DNA of 64,000 nt from Marinobacterium rhizophilum DSM 18822 (lineage in GTDB: Bacteria > Pseudomonadota > Gammaproteobacteria > Pseudomonadales > Balneatricaceae): positions 124,001-188,000 of the forward strand of contig NZ_KB899090.1 of NCBI RefSeq assembly GCF_000378045.1, read 5' to 3'. A program made the position numbers and the translations under genes. Positions within the stretch are counted from its first letter, which is position 1, and the number at the start of each line of letters is the position of its first letter. Under the pieces are notes generated by a model that saw only the letters and a program-made list of their open reading frames with translations, had not been told where the DNA came from and searched no databases. This document shows, in pieces, positions 9,535 through 19,989 of the stretch.

Positions 9535-10320
9535 TCAGGCAACCTCGCCCCGGCGGTAGCTTTCGATCAACTGGCGCGAGATGGAAAACGACGGAGGCAG
9601 GTCCGGCAGGTTGTCGCGACTGAACCAGCGCGCATCCAGGATCTCGACTCCGTCCGGAATCAGCTCACCGGCCCTGTAGTCGGCAAAGAACCCCAGCATC
9701 AGGGCATGAGGAAAGGGCCAGGACTGGCTCTTGAAGTAGCGTACATTTTCTACCTCGATTCCCACCTCTTCCTGGATCTCACGCGCCACCGCCGCCTCCG
9801 CGGTTTCACCAGCCTCAATAAAACCCGCCAGGGTGCTGTAACGGCCAGCTGCATAATGGGGCGCATGGGCCAGCAGGCATTCATCATCGCGCAACACCAG
9901 TACAATAATGCAGGGCGATATACGCGGATACTGGCTCAGGCCACAGGGCTCGCAGCTCTTGGCAAGATCCTGGGCATGCTGGCTGAGCACCGCGCCACAA
10001 CGGCCGCAAAAGCGGTGCTGTTCGTGCCAGGTCGCCAGCTGCGCCGCCCGTGACAACCAGGCATATTCGGTTTCATCACGCGCCCGGGACAAGACGTCGC
10101 GTAACTGTACCGTCTGCTGTTGCAAGGCCGGCTTACTCGTCGCACTCAGCACCAGCAGCTGCCCCTGGGACGCATCGGACCCCAGCGGGTACCGCGCCTC
10201 GATGGCATCCGGCTGCAACATGGCCACGTCGGCTGGCAGCGCCTCCAGCCCACCGGCAGGGCTTTCCAGCAAACGTCCACAGGCAGCCAGCAGTACTGGC
10301 GGGCGGTTATCCTGTCTCAT
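9535..10320 (-). CDS. nudC: NAD-capped RNA hydrolase / NADH pyrophosphatase NudC
   Basis: NudC removes NAD caps from RNA 5' ends and hydrolyses NADH. The 261-residue protein has the four-cysteine zinc ribbon (CGRCG ... SCEPCG) in the middle. After it comes a full Nudix box, GFIEAGETAEAAVAREIQEE followed by VGI. The NudC-specific SQSWPFPHALM motif is also present, with Ser where Pro is usual in SQPWPFP. The N-terminal NudC-like domain is shorter and less conserved. It converges with the SCP2 gene and diverges from nhaB across 310 bases. Confidence 0.93.
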   Translation of the reverse strand: MRQDNRPPVLLAACGRLLESPAGGLEALPADVAMLQPDAIEARYPLGSDASQGQLLVLSATSKPALQQQTVQLRDVLSRARDETEYAWLSRAAQLATWHEQHRFCGRCGAVLSQHAQDLAKSCEPCGLSQYPRISPCIIVLVLRDDECLLAHAPHYAAGRYSTLAGFIEAGETAEAAVAREIQEEVGIEVENVRYFKSQSWPFPHALMLGFFADYRAGELIPDGVEILDARWFSRDNLPDLPPSFSISRQLIESYRRGEVA

Positions 10321-10630
10321 TAATCAGCCTCTTTCACGCTATAAATAAATTCTCGCTTATCCCTACAATAAGCAAACATGATAATGCCTGATAGGCTAAC
10401 GCCGCACGCCCGAAAACGCTGGCCGCGCAGGCGCTCATCTCGCAGTAAAACGGATATTAACAGCGTTTTTTTATGACCTGTGGCTATTCTTATTTACCGT
10501 CGCCGCTGCTAGGCTACGCCGCGCTTTGTCATAAAGGGTCGCGATGAACGGTTACCTTGTCATTCCTGACTGCAACTGATTTCGTGGCACCGTAAACATA
10601 ACAGACTCTGCTGGCATAGGAAGAACAGCC
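10321..10630. other. Intergenic region between nudC and nhaB
   Basis: This 310-base gap must hold the divergent promoters of nudC and nhaB. It is richer in A and T than its surroundings near 10325-10385 and 10450-10500. An AGGAAGA ribosome site sits just before nhaB. I could not recognise a known riboswitch or operator by eye, and I see no small gene I would defend. Confidence 0.6.
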
Positions 10631-12133
10631 ATGACGAACTCTCTGTCCCAGGCGCTGATACGCAATTTCCTGGGTAATTCTCCCGTCTGGTACAAGCAGG
10701 CTATTATTGGCTTCCTTATCCTGAACCCCATATTGTTTCAGGTTGCAGGCCCGGTAGTTACCGGTTGGCTGCTGATCTTTGAATTTATATTCACACTCGC
10801 CCTGGCGCTCAAGTGCTACCCGCTGCAGCCTGGCGGCCTGCTCGCCATAGAAGCGATCATCATCGGTCTGGCCAGCCCAGAATCGGTTGCCCACGAGGTG
10901 GAGTCCAACCTCGAGGTTATATTGCTGCTGATGTTCATGGTCGCAGGCATCTACTTTATGAAGAGCATGCTGCTGTGGCTATTCACCAAGATACTGCTGA
11001 AAGTACACTCCAAAATCACGCTATCACTGCTGTTTTCGCTGTCTGCGGCCATGCTGTCGGCATTTCTCGATGCCCTGACGGTGACAGCAGTCCTGATTAG
11101 CGTGGGCGTAGGCTTCTACGCGGTCTACCACAAGGTGGCCTCTGGCAAGTCGACACAGCATGACCACGATCACTCGGACGATGAGCACGTCGGTGACACG
11201 CACCGCAGTGAACTGGAACAGTTCCGTGCCTTCCTGCGCAGCCTGCTGATGCACGGGGCGGTGGGCACGGCGCTCGGGGGCGTCTGCACCCTGGTGGGTG
11301 AGCCGCAGAACCTGCTGATCGCCCAGAAAGCGGGTTGGGATTTTGTTGAATTCTTCGTCATCATGGCCCCGATTACCATGCCGGTTCTGTTCGCGGGCCT
11401 GCTGACCTGCATCCTGCTGGAAAAAGGCAAACTGTTCGGTTACGGAGAGCAGATCCCGCTGAACGTGCGCCACATTCTGGAAGAGTTCAACCGCGAGGAG
11501 AATCGCAAGCGCACCAAGCGCGATATCGCCATGCTGGGCGTTCAGGTTCTGGTGTCAATCTTCCTGGTCCTTGCGCTGGCGTTTCACCTTGCCGAAGTCG
11601 GCCTTATTGGCCTGTGCGTCATCATTCTGCTCACTGCATTTAACGGCATAGTGGAAGAGCACCAGATCGGCAAGGCGTTTGAAGAGGCACTCCCGTTCAC
11701 CGCGTTGCTGGTGGTGTTTTTCTCCATCGTGTCAGTCATCCACGAACAGCACCTGTTTCAGCCGATAATCCATGCCGTGCTGGCAATGGAGCCAAGCGTG
11801 CAGCCGGCGGTATTCTTCGCCGCCAACGGCTTGCTTTCAGCCATCAGCGACAACGTTTTCGTCGCCACCGTCTATATCAATGAAGTGGTAGCGGCACTGA
11901 ACAATGGTGAGATCACCCGCGAGCATTTCGACAAACTTGCCGTGGCCATCAATACCGGCACCAACATTCCAAGCGTCGCCACACCCAACGGCCAAGCGGC
12001 ATTCCTGTTCTTGCTGACCTCGGCGCTGGCGCCACTCATCCGCCTGTCCTACGGACGCATGGTGCTCATGGCGCTGCCCTATACCATCGTGATGAGTGGT
12101 GTAGGGTTTGTCGCCGTGACCGTCGCCCTGTAA
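10631..12133 (+). CDS. nhaB: Na+/H+ antiporter NhaB
   Basis: This electrogenic inner-membrane antiporter exports Na+ in exchange for protons and gives salt and alkali tolerance. The 500-residue protein has about twelve hydrophobic segments. Near-identical NhaB signatures are [36 protein letters not shown] and [20 protein letters not shown], the last with its conserved Asp. A His/Asp-rich loop ([15 protein letters not shown], about 178-192) lies in a cytoplasmic or periplasmic loop and could sense ions or pH, but that is speculation. The gene stands alone, with AGGAAGA before the ATG and a strong terminator after it. Confidence 0.97.
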   Translation: MTNSLSQALIRNFLGNSPVWYKQAIIGFLILNPILFQVAGPVVTGWLLIFEFIFTLALALKCYPLQPGGLLAIEAIIIGLASPESVAHEVESNLEVILLLMFMVAGIYFMKSMLLWLFTKILLKVHSKITLSLLFSLSAAMLSAFLDALTVTAVLISVGVGFYAVYHKVASGKSTQHDHDHSDDEHVGDTHRSELEQFRAFLRSLLMHGAVGTALGGVCTLVGEPQNLLIAQKAGWDFVEFFVIMAPITMPVLFAGLLTCILLEKGKLFGYGEQIPLNVRHILEEFNREENRKRTKRDIAMLGVQVLVSIFLVLALAFHLAEVGLIGLCVIILLTAFNGIVEEHQIGKAFEEALPFTALLVVFFSIVSVIHEQHLFQPIIHAVLAMEPSVQPAVFFAANGLLSAISDNVFVATVYINEVVAALNNGEITREHFDKLAVAINTGTNIPSVATPNGQAAFLFLLTSALAPLIRLSYGRMVLMALPYTIVMSGVGFVAVTVAL

Positions 12134-12150
12134 GCCGCAACGCTACGGGC

Positions 12151-12195
12151 AAAAAAAAACACCCCCGCGATCTGGCGTTGCGGGGGTGTTTTTTT
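12151..12195. terminator. Bidirectional rho-independent terminator between nhaB and dnaQ
   Basis: Arms ACACCCCCGC and GCGGGGGTGT are flanked by a run of A on the left and a run of T on the right. The hairpin can therefore stop transcripts of nhaB on the plus strand and of dnaQ on the minus strand. Confidence 0.92.
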
Positions 12196-12224
12196 ATGGG
12201 CTTAAAACCGGAACGGCTGGCTCG

Positions 12225-12950
12225 CTAGCTTTGCAGCTCGTTCTGCTCCAGCAATTCCCACAGGCAAGGCTCGCCACCCTTCTTGCTCAGCAGCGCGACA
12301 AAGGCACGGTGCGCCTCCAGCTCCTCGTCGCTGGCCCGCTGCACGCGTAAACTGTAGCGCCCCTCCTCCACGCGACGGATGCTCCGCTCGGAGCTGCTGC
12401 TGTCGGAGCCATCATCACCCGTGTCCAGCTTGAGCTGACCACCGGTCAGCCCGAGGTACACATCCGCCAGAATTTCGGAGTCAAGCAGGGCACCATGCAG
12501 CTCGCGGTGCGAGTTGTCGATGCCGTAACGCTTGCACAGTGCATCCAGGTTGTTTTTCTGCCCCGGATGTTTCTGACGCGCCAGCAGCAGGGAGTCAATC
12601 ACACCACAGATATCGGCCACGCGCTCAGGATGACGGATGCGCTCAAGCTCGGCATTGATAAAACCAATATCGAAGGCCGCATTGTGAATGATCAGCTCGC
12701 CGCCGCGTATAAAGTCCAGAAATTCCTGCACCACCTCGGCGAACTTCGGCTTGTCGGCCAGAAAGTCGTTGGTGATGCCGTGCACCTCAATGGCTTCCTG
12801 GTCGATGGCGTGGTCAGGCTTGATATAAACATGATAGGTGCGCCCGGTCAGCTTGCGACCGATGAGCTCGACGCAGCCGATCTCGATAATGTTGTGCCCT
12901 TCCGCCGGCTCAAGACCCGTGGTTTCTGTATCCAGTACGATTTGCCGCAT
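12225..12950 (-). CDS. dnaQ: DNA polymerase III epsilon subunit (proofreading exonuclease)
   Basis: This is the 3'-5' exonuclease of the replicative polymerase. The 241-residue protein shows the DEDDh exonuclease: ExoI with Asp7 and Glu9 in VLDTETTG, ExoII in IIHNAAFDIGF, and ExoIII with His and Asp in SHRELHGALLDSEILADVY. The C-terminal tail after about residue 185 is the flexible segment that in E. coli binds the alpha subunit. It lies nine bases after rnhA on the same strand, the usual rnhA-dnaQ pair of gammaproteobacteria, here co-oriented and not divergent as in E. coli. Confidence 0.97.
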   Translation of the reverse strand: MRQIVLDTETTGLEPAEGHNIIEIGCVELIGRKLTGRTYHVYIKPDHAIDQEAIEVHGITNDFLADKPKFAEVVQEFLDFIRGGELIIHNAAFDIGFINAELERIRHPERVADICGVIDSLLLARQKHPGQKNNLDALCKRYGIDNSHRELHGALLDSEILADVYLGLTGGQLKLDTGDDGSDSSSSERSIRRVEEGRYSLRVQRASDEELEAHRAFVALLSKKGGEPCLWELLEQNELQS

Positions 12951-12959
12951 TAACAGCCC

Positions 12960-13406
12960 CTACCCCTTGAGTTGCTCAACGCCTTTGTTGGCCAGCGCAT
13001 CGGCCAGTTCATTTTCCGGATGGCCGCTGTGCCCCTTGACCCAGTGCCACTTCACCTGATGGCGCGCGACTTCGATGTCCAGCCGCTGCCACAGGTCGGC
13101 ATTCTTCACCGGCTGGCGGGACGCGGTCTTCCATCCATTGCGCTTCCAGTTGCGCATCCACTCGGTAATCCCCTTGCGCACATACTGCGAGTCGGTGGTC
13201 AGATCCACCACACAGGGCTGGGTCAGTGCCGCGAGGGATTCAATCGCCGCCATCAGCTCCATGCGATTGTTGGTGGTGTTTTTTTCCCCGCCGAACAACT
13301 GTTTTTCCACATCGTTATAACGCAGCACGGCTCCCCAGCCTCCCGGCCCCGGGTTCCCCTTGCAGGCGCCATCGGTGTAAATTTTAACGGACTTCTCTGT
13401 TTTCAC
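12960..13406 (-). CDS. rnhA: Ribonuclease HI
   Basis: RNase HI cuts the RNA strand of RNA-DNA hybrids. The 148-residue protein has all four catalytic acidic residues: Asp12 in [15 protein letters not shown], Glu50 in NNRMEL, Asp72 in TTDSQYV and Asp136 in NELADALA. The basic protrusion [14 protein letters not shown] typical of the E. coli type is present. Translation starts at a GTG inside the 3' end of the upstream methyltransferase gene, with a 23-base overlap, so the genes form one transcript with dnaQ. Confidence 0.97.
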   Translation of the reverse strand: MKTEKSVKIYTDGACKGNPGPGGWGAVLRYNDVEKQLFGGEKNTTNNRMELMAAIESLAALTQPCVVDLTTDSQYVRKGITEWMRNWKRNGWKTASRQPVKNADLWQRLDIEVARHQVKWHWVKGHSGHPENELADALANKGVEQLKG

Positions 13407-14169
13407 GGCAATGCTTTCCTCGCGCAGTCGGCTCCGGTATCGGCAGACTGATCAGTTTTCGGCGGCGCCACTCTGGCTGAATGGGCGTCATGCCGACCAC
13501 ATCCTTGCGCGCCACCATTAGCGAAAAAGCGCCATGATGACTACGACCGGGTCGGGCAAAACGCTCCAGCGCACAGAAGCGCTGGCGCCATTTTCCCGTC
13601 GCCATGGGCGGCAGGAAAAAATCGGTTATCAACTTTACTTCTACCAGTTCCACGAGGCTCAACCAGTCACTCAGACGCCAGTGGCTGATAAAGTGTCCGC
13701 ACCAGGGCACCTCGGTACGCCGGCGGCACAGCCGGCTGTACAGCCCCCAGAGGCTGAGCGGATTGAATCCCAGTATCAGGAGATGCCCGCCCGGGCGCAG
13801 CACCCGCGCCGCTTCGCGTAACACCTGGTGCGGGCTTTGGGCAAAGTCCAGCGCATGATGCAAAATCACGACATCCAGACTGTTACGTTCCAGCGGCAAC
13901 TCCTCGTTCGCCGCAATCACGCTGTTTTGCCCCAGGCCAAGCTCGAGTGCCGGCGCGACGATAAACTTGTGTGACACAGGACTGCTGTCGTACAAACAGA
14001 TCTGGCTGTCGATACCCAGCTGCAGCAGATGGTAGCCGAACATCGTTGGCAAAAGCCGCTCGACCTGCGCCCGCTCCGCCGCGAGAAGTTCCTGCCCAAG
14101 CTCGGTTTGAAACCAGCCACGCAATGCGGGGATCAGTTTATGCAATGGAGGCTGCTGACGAAATCTCAT
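13384..14169 (-). CDS. Class I SAM-dependent methyltransferase of unknown substrate
   Basis: The protein has a Rossmann-type methyltransferase core that resembles the DUF-like methyltransferases always found between gloB and rnhA in Pseudomonas and relatives. Visible motifs are LLQLGID (motif I, degenerate), [33 protein letters not shown] and [13 protein letters not shown]. The substrate is not known. The C-terminal tail is basic. I give the ATG at 14169 as start (261 residues). A GTG at 14214 would add 15 residues, and neither has a strong ribosome site. The gene is divergent from gloB and overlaps rnhA by 23 bases. Confidence 0.82.
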   Translation of the reverse strand: MRFRQQPPLHKLIPALRGWFQTELGQELLAAERAQVERLLPTMFGYHLLQLGIDSQICLYDSSPVSHKFIVAPALELGLGQNSVIAANEELPLERNSLDVVILHHALDFAQSPHQVLREAARVLRPGGHLLILGFNPLSLWGLYSRLCRRRTEVPWCGHFISHWRLSDWLSLVELVEVKLITDFFLPPMATGKWRQRFCALERFARPGRSHHGAFSLMVARKDVVGMTPIQPEWRRRKLISLPIPEPTARGKHCRENREVR

Positions 14170-14284
14170 CCAGTAAGACCGGTATTGCTGACAATGACGG
14201 TATGTTAACAGCACCCACTGATTGAGGTAACCTGTATCGGCTCAGGCACCACGCTGCAGGTGCCCCAATCAAATGAGGATTGCC

Positions 14285-15070
14285 ATGTTTCAGGTCACAC
14301 CGATCCCGGCCTTCAATGACAACTACATCTGGCTTCTGGCCGAGCCGCAAAGCAACCGTGTTGCGGTGGTGGATCCCGGCGATGCGACCCCGGTATTAGA
14401 GTACCTGGCACACAACGACCTGACACTCGCAGCGATACTTATTACGCACCACCACCAGGATCACACCGGCGGTGTCGCCCGCCTGCTCGAAACCTTTCCC
14501 GTGCCGGTGTATGGCCCGCGTCCCAGCCCGTTTGGCGGCATCGACCACCCACTGCAGGACTCCGACAGCCTGGAACTCTTTGGCCAGCGTCTGCAGATAC
14601 GGGAAATACCGGCGCACACACTGGACCATATCAGCTATTACTGCGCCCCCCGGACGGCAGACGAGGCACCGCAGCTTTTCTGTGGCGACACCCTGTTCCT
14701 GGCCGGCTGCGGGCGCCTGTTTGAAGGCAGCGCGCACCAGCTGCAACAGGCCATGGATTATTTTGCCGGCCTGCCCGATTCAACCGAAGTGTACTGCACC
14801 CATGAGTATTCCCTCGCCAACCTGGCATTCGCCGCCGCCGTCGAGCCCGACAATGTGCACATTCAGTCGGCGATTAAACGATGCAAGGCACTGCGCGCCG
14901 ATGCAAAACCCACACTGCCGAGCCACATCGGCACGGAAAAAAACATCAACCCGTTCATGCGCACCCGCACCGACACAGTCAAGGCCAGCGCCTGCCAGCA
15001 TGCCGGTTCTGCGCTCGAAACGCCGGTCGAGGTCATGACGGTCATCCGCCAATGGAAAAACCAATATTGA
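14285..15070 (+). CDS. gloB: Hydroxyacylglutathione hydrolase (glyoxalase II)
   Basis: This enzyme hydrolyses S-D-lactoylglutathione to D-lactate and glutathione, the second step of methylglyoxal detoxification. The 261-residue protein is a metallo-beta-lactamase fold with the binuclear metal motif THHHQDHTGG. It also has HTLDHISYY, FCGDTLFLAGCGR and YCTHEYSLANLAFA, and the C-terminal substrate-binding region LPSHIGTEKNINPFMR. ATG 14285 follows AGGA at good spacing. An in-frame ATG four codons earlier is less well placed. It is followed by mltD after 69 bases. Confidence 0.97.
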   Translation: MFQVTPIPAFNDNYIWLLAEPQSNRVAVVDPGDATPVLEYLAHNDLTLAAILITHHHQDHTGGVARLLETFPVPVYGPRPSPFGGIDHPLQDSDSLELFGQRLQIREIPAHTLDHISYYCAPRTADEAPQLFCGDTLFLAGCGRLFEGSAHQLQQAMDYFAGLPDSTEVYCTHEYSLANLAFAAAVEPDNVHIQSAIKRCKALRADAKPTLPSHIGTEKNINPFMRTRTDTVKASACQHAGSALETPVEVMTVIRQWKNQY

Positions 15071-15139
15071 TCAAAGGTTGACCAGTGCGGTACCCACCCA
15101 TAGAATGCTTCGAATTTTTTTGAAATAGATTTCTGGCCC

Positions 15140-16738
15140 ATGACCCTTACACGCAACTGGATATCCATCACAGCTGCAGGACTTCTGCTGTCCGGCTGCA
15201 GTAGCGCCCTGACACAGAACCCCGACAGCAGCACTGATGCACTCGGGTTGTCCGCCAGCCCGGCTAGCGCCCACGCCAGCCCCTGGGACCCCCGAGCGAC
15301 CAGCAGTCGTGACAGCCTTGGCCATAGCAAAGCCCGCGCGAACACGACTGCCCCCCCTGACGACCTCTGGCAATTAAGCCGCAATTACTTCCAGCTAGCC
15401 CTCGAAACGGACAACCCCCGCGTCGCGTCGCAGATATCGTATTACAGCAAGCACCAGGACTACCTGGACCGAGTGACCGATCGCGCCGAACGCTACTACC
15501 ACTACATACTGCAGCAAATCATCGAGCGCGGCCTGCCCACAGAACTCGCCCTGCTGCCTGTCGTTGAAAGTGCCTACGACCCCTTCGCCTACTCCTCCGG
15601 CCGCGCCGCCGGACCCTGGCAGTTCATACCGGGCACCGCCAAGCATTTTGGCCTGCGTAAAACGTGGTGGTATGACGGCCGCCGCGACATCGTGGCATCC
15701 ACCGATGCCGCCCTGACCTACCTCGAACAGCTCAACAAGCGCTTTGACGGTGACTGGCTGCTGGCCCTGGCCGCCTATAATGCCGGCGGCGGCACCGTAT
15801 CCAAGGCCATCCGCAAGAACACGAAGAAAGGCCTGCCAACCGACTTCTGGTCCCTCGACCTTCCCAGCGAAACCGAAGCGTATGTACCCAAGCTGCTGGC
15901 CATCGCAAGTCTGGTGAAAAGCCCGGGCAATTACGGTGTCACTCTCAGGCCACTGCCCATCGAGCCCTACTTCGCCATAATCGAAACCCAGGGGCAGATT
16001 GATCTCGCTCAGGTTGCCAAGCTGGCCGACACCAGCAGTGAAGAAATTGCCCTGCTGAACCCCGGTTTCAACCGCTGGGCCACCGACCCCGAAGGCCCGC
16101 ACCGCCTGCTGATACCGGTCGACAACGCCGATGACTTCCGCGACAAACTCGCCGATTTGCCGGCGGAGCAACGGGTACGCTGGAACCGCTACCGCATTAA
16201 ACGCGGCGACTCTCTTTCAGCCATTGCCGCACGTTTCAATACAAGCACCCAGGCAATTCGCACTGCCAATAAGCTCAAGAGCAACCGCATTACTGCCGGC
16301 AAGACCCTGTTGATTCCGGGACCTGCCAACGCCAGCCTCGCCTCCAACGATGGCCAGGCGGGCTCAACCGGCAGCGCACGGAAGAAGGTCAGTTACCGAG
16401 TACGTGCCGGCGACAGCTTCTGGAAGATTGCTCGCAGTCACAAGGTCTCCGTCAGCGACCTGACGCGCTGGAATCAAATGACCCCCAAAAGCCCGCTCAA
16501 GGCAGGCCAGGACCTGGTGATCTGGCGCAATGGCAATAGCGACACCCTCGCCCTCGGCGGTCGGGAAACACTGCGCCAGGTAGGCTACAGCGTCCGCAGC
16601 GGCGACTCCCTGTCACACATCGCCAACCGTTTCAGTGTTAGCGTCGCAGACCTGAAACGCTGGAACAAACTGGATCGAAACCAGTATTTGCAGCCGGGAC
16701 AAAAACTCACCCTGTTCGTTAACGTGACCGACAGCTAA
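15140..16738 (+). CDS. mltD: Membrane-bound lytic murein transglycosylase D
   Basis: MltD is an outer-membrane lipoprotein that cleaves glycan strands and leaves 1,6-anhydroMurNAc ends. The 532-residue protein has a lipobox LSGC with Cys20. A family 1 SLT domain follows, with catalytic Glu143 in PVVESAYDPFA and GPWQFIPGTAKHFGL. Three LysM repeats occupy about residues 350-395, 424-468 and 485-528, each starting with a YxxxxGDS pattern. E. coli MltD has two LysM repeats. The gloB-mltD pair is conserved in gammaproteobacteria. The anhydro-muropeptides released are the kind of substrate NagZ, also in this window, processes. Confidence 0.96.
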   Translation: MTLTRNWISITAAGLLLSGCSSALTQNPDSSTDALGLSASPASAHASPWDPRATSSRDSLGHSKARANTTAPPDDLWQLSRNYFQLALETDNPRVASQISYYSKHQDYLDRVTDRAERYYHYILQQIIERGLPTELALLPVVESAYDPFAYSSGRAAGPWQFIPGTAKHFGLRKTWWYDGRRDIVASTDAALTYLEQLNKRFDGDWLLALAAYNAGGGTVSKAIRKNTKKGLPTDFWSLDLPSETEAYVPKLLAIASLVKSPGNYGVTLRPLPIEPYFAIIETQGQIDLAQVAKLADTSSEEIALLNPGFNRWATDPEGPHRLLIPVDNADDFRDKLADLPAEQRVRWNRYRIKRGDSLSAIAARFNTSTQAIRTANKLKSNRITAGKTLLIPGPANASLASNDGQAGSTGSARKKVSYRVRAGDSFWKIARSHKVSVSDLTRWNQMTPKSPLKAGQDLVIWRNGNSDTLALGGRETLRQVGYSVRSGDSLSHIANRFSVSVADLKRWNKLDRNQYLQPGQKLTLFVNVTDS

Positions 16739-17071
16739 ACGCCGGCTTGCATCAAGCAAACGCCCTGGTACTGCCCTCGCACCGCCCTCGCGAGAACAGC
16801 AGTGCCGGGGCGGTTCGCGTTCAGGCTCACGGCTGACAGCCGCCACACCAATATCACGCCCTCACAACCTCTTTTACAAACCTGTATTGAGAGCCCCTTT
16901 ATCACAGGCCCTTCTATCACGAGGCCTTCTAGCAAAGGGCCTTCTAGCAAACGACGATGGAATAAATCTGCAATTCCCTTGTCTTATAGCGCAACTCGAC
17001 CCATCCACGGTTCCATAAGCGACAAGTGACTGATATAACAAGTCATATTCTTGCAGAGGTGACGGAGCACT
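16739..17071. other. Intergenic region before yejA
   Basis: This 333-base gap separates mltD from the transporter operon. It contains the short tandem repeat described separately, and an AGAGGTGACGG ribosome site just before yejA. No clear terminator for mltD is visible, and I see no convincing small gene. Confidence 0.6.
16892..16953. repeat. Four tandem copies of a 15-16-base unit
   Basis: Successive units begin at 16892, 16907, 16923 and 16938. The last two are nearly identical (GGCCTTCTAGCAAA followed by G or C); the first two are diverged (GGCCCTTCTATCAC and AGCCCCTTTATCAC). The array lies 120-180 bases upstream of yejA. It could be a set of binding sites or a simple slippage product. 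Confidence 0.75.
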
Positions 17072-18901
17072 ATGACCAGGACACATTTGCACTTGCGATT
17101 TCTTGGCGCACTCATTATCAATGCCTGCCTGTTTGCTAGCAGCTATCTGCTCGCCGACAGCCACACCAGCCACGGCATCGCCATGCATGGGGATCTAAAA
17201 TATCCGGCCGACTTCAGCCACTACGACTACGTCAATCCGGATGCCCCCAAGGGTGGCACCCTGAAACAGTGGGACATGGGCACGTTTGACAGCTTCAACA
17301 GCTTCATCATCAAGGGCAGCGTCGCCGCCGGCACCGACCTGATATACGACAGCCTGATGGATCAGGCTGCGGATGAGCCCTTTTCACAGTACGGCCAGCT
17401 GGCGGAGTCTGTGACCCTGCCGAAGGATCGTCGCTGGGTGACATTCAAGCTGCGTGAAGCCGCGCGTTTCAGCGACGGCCAGCCGGTGACCGCGGAGGAC
17501 GTCATTTTCACCTTCGATATTCTGCGCAGCAAAGGCAGTCCTTTTTACGGTGCCTATTACGCGGGTATCGACCGAATTGAAGCACCTGATCCCCACACTG
17601 TGACCTTCTATTTCAAGGGTGAAAACAACCGCGAACTGCCGCTGATCGTGGGCCAGGCCAGCATTCTGCCAAAACACTACTGGCAGGATCGCGCCTTTGA
17701 CAGCCCGTCTCTGGATGTACCGGTGGGTTCCGGCCCCTATCGCATCTACAGCTTCGAAGCCGGCCGCTCGGTCACCTATGCTCTGCGTGATGATTACTGG
17801 GGCGCGGATCTGCCCGTCAGCCGCGGCCGCTACAACTTTCGCTACATGCGTTATGACTACTACCGCGATGCCACTGTTGCCCTGGAAGCCTTCAAGGCCG
17901 GCGAATACGACTTCCGCCTGGAAACCTCGTCCAAGGAATGGGCCACCGCCTATACGGGACCCGCTTTTGAAGATGGCCGCATTCGCAAACAGGAGCTGAT
18001 CAACGGCAATCCCACCGGCATGCAGGCCTTTATTTTCAATACCCGGCGGGACAAGTTCGCCGACCCGCGGGTACGCGAAGCGCTGGGCTATGCGTTTGAT
18101 TTTGAGTGGACCAACCGCAATATTTTTTACAATGCCTATACGCGCACCCACAGTTTTTTCTCCAACTCGGAAATGGCTGCTACCGAGCTGCCAACGCCCG
18201 AGGAGCTTAAACTGCTGGAACCGCTGCGCGATCAGGTGCCGCCCGAGGTATTTACCAAGGTTTACCGCGCCCCGACTACCGACGGCAGCGGCAATATCCG
18301 TGGCGCACTGCGCCAGGGCATGCGCCTGCTGCAAAGCGCCGGCTGGGAGTTCCGCAACAACAAGCTGATCAACAGCACAACGGGCGAACCGTTCCGCTTC
18401 GAAATTCTGCTGGTGCAGAAAGAATTTGAGCGCGTGATCGCCCCGATGATTCGCAACCTCGAGCGCATGGGTGTGGATGTGGATATCCGCATAATCGATG
18501 TATCTCAGTACATCAACCGACTGCGCAGTTTCGACTTCGACATGGTTGTCGGCTCCTTCCCCCAATCCAGCTCGCCCGGCAACGAACAGCGTGACTTCTG
18601 GCACTCCGAGCTGGCAGACATGCCCGGCACACGCAACCTGGTGGGCATAAAGAACCCCGCCGTCGACAGCCTGGTCGATACACTGATCGCGGCACCGGAT
18701 CGTGCCAGCCTGGTGACTGCCGCCAGGGCACTGGACCGGGTGCTGCAGTGGAACCACTACGTCATTCCGCAGTTCCACATTGCCACCTACCGGATCGCCT
18801 ACTGGAATCGCTACGGCATGCCGCAAGTGCGCCCGACCTACAGCCTGGGACTGGATACCTGGTGGGCGCTGGAACCTGACGATACGGCGCCGACGCACTG
18901 A
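17072..18901 (+). CDS. yejA: Oligopeptide ABC transporter substrate-binding protein YejA
   Basis: This periplasmic solute-binding protein of the SBP_bac_5 family has 609 residues and a signal peptide over about residues 1-28 (ends SSYLLA). YejA-specific features are [39 protein letters not shown], the VGSGPYRI hinge and [22 protein letters not shown]. In enteric bacteria the Yej system imports peptide antibiotics such as microcin C and defensins. Binding of peptides here is inferred. It starts the yejABEF operon and its stop overlaps the yejB start in a TGATG. Confidence 0.93.
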   Translation: MTRTHLHLRFLGALIINACLFASSYLLADSHTSHGIAMHGDLKYPADFSHYDYVNPDAPKGGTLKQWDMGTFDSFNSFIIKGSVAAGTDLIYDSLMDQAADEPFSQYGQLAESVTLPKDRRWVTFKLREAARFSDGQPVTAEDVIFTFDILRSKGSPFYGAYYAGIDRIEAPDPHTVTFYFKGENNRELPLIVGQASILPKHYWQDRAFDSPSLDVPVGSGPYRIYSFEAGRSVTYALRDDYWGADLPVSRGRYNFRYMRYDYYRDATVALEAFKAGEYDFRLETSSKEWATAYTGPAFEDGRIRKQELINGNPTGMQAFIFNTRRDKFADPRVREALGYAFDFEWTNRNIFYNAYTRTHSFFSNSEMAATELPTPEELKLLEPLRDQVPPEVFTKVYRAPTTDGSGNIRGALRQGMRLLQSAGWEFRNNKLINSTTGEPFRFEILLVQKEFERVIAPMIRNLERMGVDVDIRIIDVSQYINRLRSFDFDMVVGSFPQSSSPGNEQRDFWHSELADMPGTRNLVGIKNPAVDSLVDTLIAAPDRASLVTAARALDRVLQWNHYVIPQFHIATYRIAYWNRYGMPQVRPTYSLGLDTWWALEPDDTAPTH

Positions 18902-19989
18902 TGGGCATCTATATACTTCGCCGGCTGCTGCTGATCATTCCAACGCTGCTGGGCATTCTGACCATCAACTTCATCATTATCCAGGCCGCCCCCGGCGGGC
19001 CTGTCGAGCAGACCCTGGCGCAGCTCGAGGGCCTCAGCGTCGAGGCAACCGGCCGTATCGGCAGTGCCGTACAAAGCGACATCATTCAAAACAGCAATGG
19101 AGACAGCAGCTACCGGGGCGCCCAGGGCATGGATCCGGCACTGGTCGCACAGATCGAAAAGCTCTACGGCTTCGACAAACCCGCCCATGAGCGTTTCTGG
19201 CAGATGCTCAAAAACTACCTGGTGTTTGATTTTGGCCGCAGTTTCTACAGCGACAAGCCCGTGACAATACTGATCCTGGAAAAAATGCCGGTGTCCATTT
19301 CACTCGGACTCTGGACCACCCTGCTGACCTATCTGATCTCGGTCCCACTGGGCATCAAGAAGGCGGTGCGCGACGGTACCCCCTTCGATGTCTGGAGCAG
19401 CAGCGTCATTATTGTCGGCTATGCGATCCCCAACTTCCTCTTTGCCATCCTGCTAATCGTGTTGTTTGCAGGCGGCACCTATTTCAACTGGTTTCCACTG
19501 CGCGGGCTGACCTCGTCAAATTTTGCCGAATTGTCACTGCTCGGCAAGGTCGCGGACTATTTCTGGCATATTACATTGCCGGTACTGGCGTCGGTTATCA
19601 GCAGCTTCGCCACCCTGACCATGCTGACCAAAAACTCCTTTCTGGATGAGGTCGGCAAGCAGTATGTACTGACCGCACGCGCCAAGGGCCTGAACGAAAA
19701 CCAGGTACTGTATGGCCATGTATTTCGCAACGCCATGCTGCTGATCATTGCCGGCATGCCCGCGGCCCTGATCGGTATATTCTTCACCGGCTCGATGCTG
19801 ATCGAGGTCATATTCTCCCTCGATGGCCTCGGCCTGCTGGGCTATGAGGCGGTTATAAACCGCGACTATCCGGTGATATTCGGCACCCTGTATATCTTTA
19901 CGCTCATCGGCCTGGTGCTGAAACTGATCAGCGATATTACGTACGTCATCGTCGACCCGCGTATCGATTTCGAGAGCCGGGAGGGATGA
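18901..19989 (+). CDS. yejB: Oligopeptide ABC transporter permease YejB
   Basis: This 362-residue inner-membrane permease has about six transmembrane segments and the BPD_transp_1 fold. The first segment [23 protein letters not shown] is typical for DppB/OppB-type subunits. The large periplasmic insert after it (about residues 35-100) is characteristic of YejB. The coupling loop [29 protein letters not shown] contacts the ATPase. It is coupled by overlapping stop and start codons to yejA upstream and to yejE downstream. Confidence 0.95.
   Translation: MGIYILRRLLLIIPTLLGILTINFIIIQAAPGGPVEQTLAQLEGLSVEATGRIGSAVQSDIIQNSNGDSSYRGAQGMDPALVAQIEKLYGFDKPAHERFWQMLKNYLVFDFGRSFYSDKPVTILILEKMPVSISLGLWTTLLTYLISVPLGIKKAVRDGTPFDVWSSSVIIVGYAIPNFLFAILLIVLFAGGTYFNWFPLRGLTSSNFAELSLLGKVADYFWHITLPVLASVISSFATLTMLTKNSFLDEVGKQYVLTARAKGLNENQVLYGHVFRNAMLLIIAGMPAALIGIFFTGSMLIEVIFSLDGLGLLGYEAVINRDYPVIFGTLYIFTLIGLVLKLISDITYVIVDPRIDFESREG

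Noticed and set aside
10321-10630. Possible sodium riboswitch before nhaB
   Set aside because: The gap is long enough and the gene fits, but I could not find a fold that matches a class I know, so I do not claim it.
17384-18898. Long open frame antisense to yejA (504 codons)
   Set aside because: It mirrors the codon bias of yejA, has no ribosome site and no recognisable domain. Similar antisense frames in mfd (786-1901), aspS (56174-57982) and yejE (19866-21257) have the same cause.
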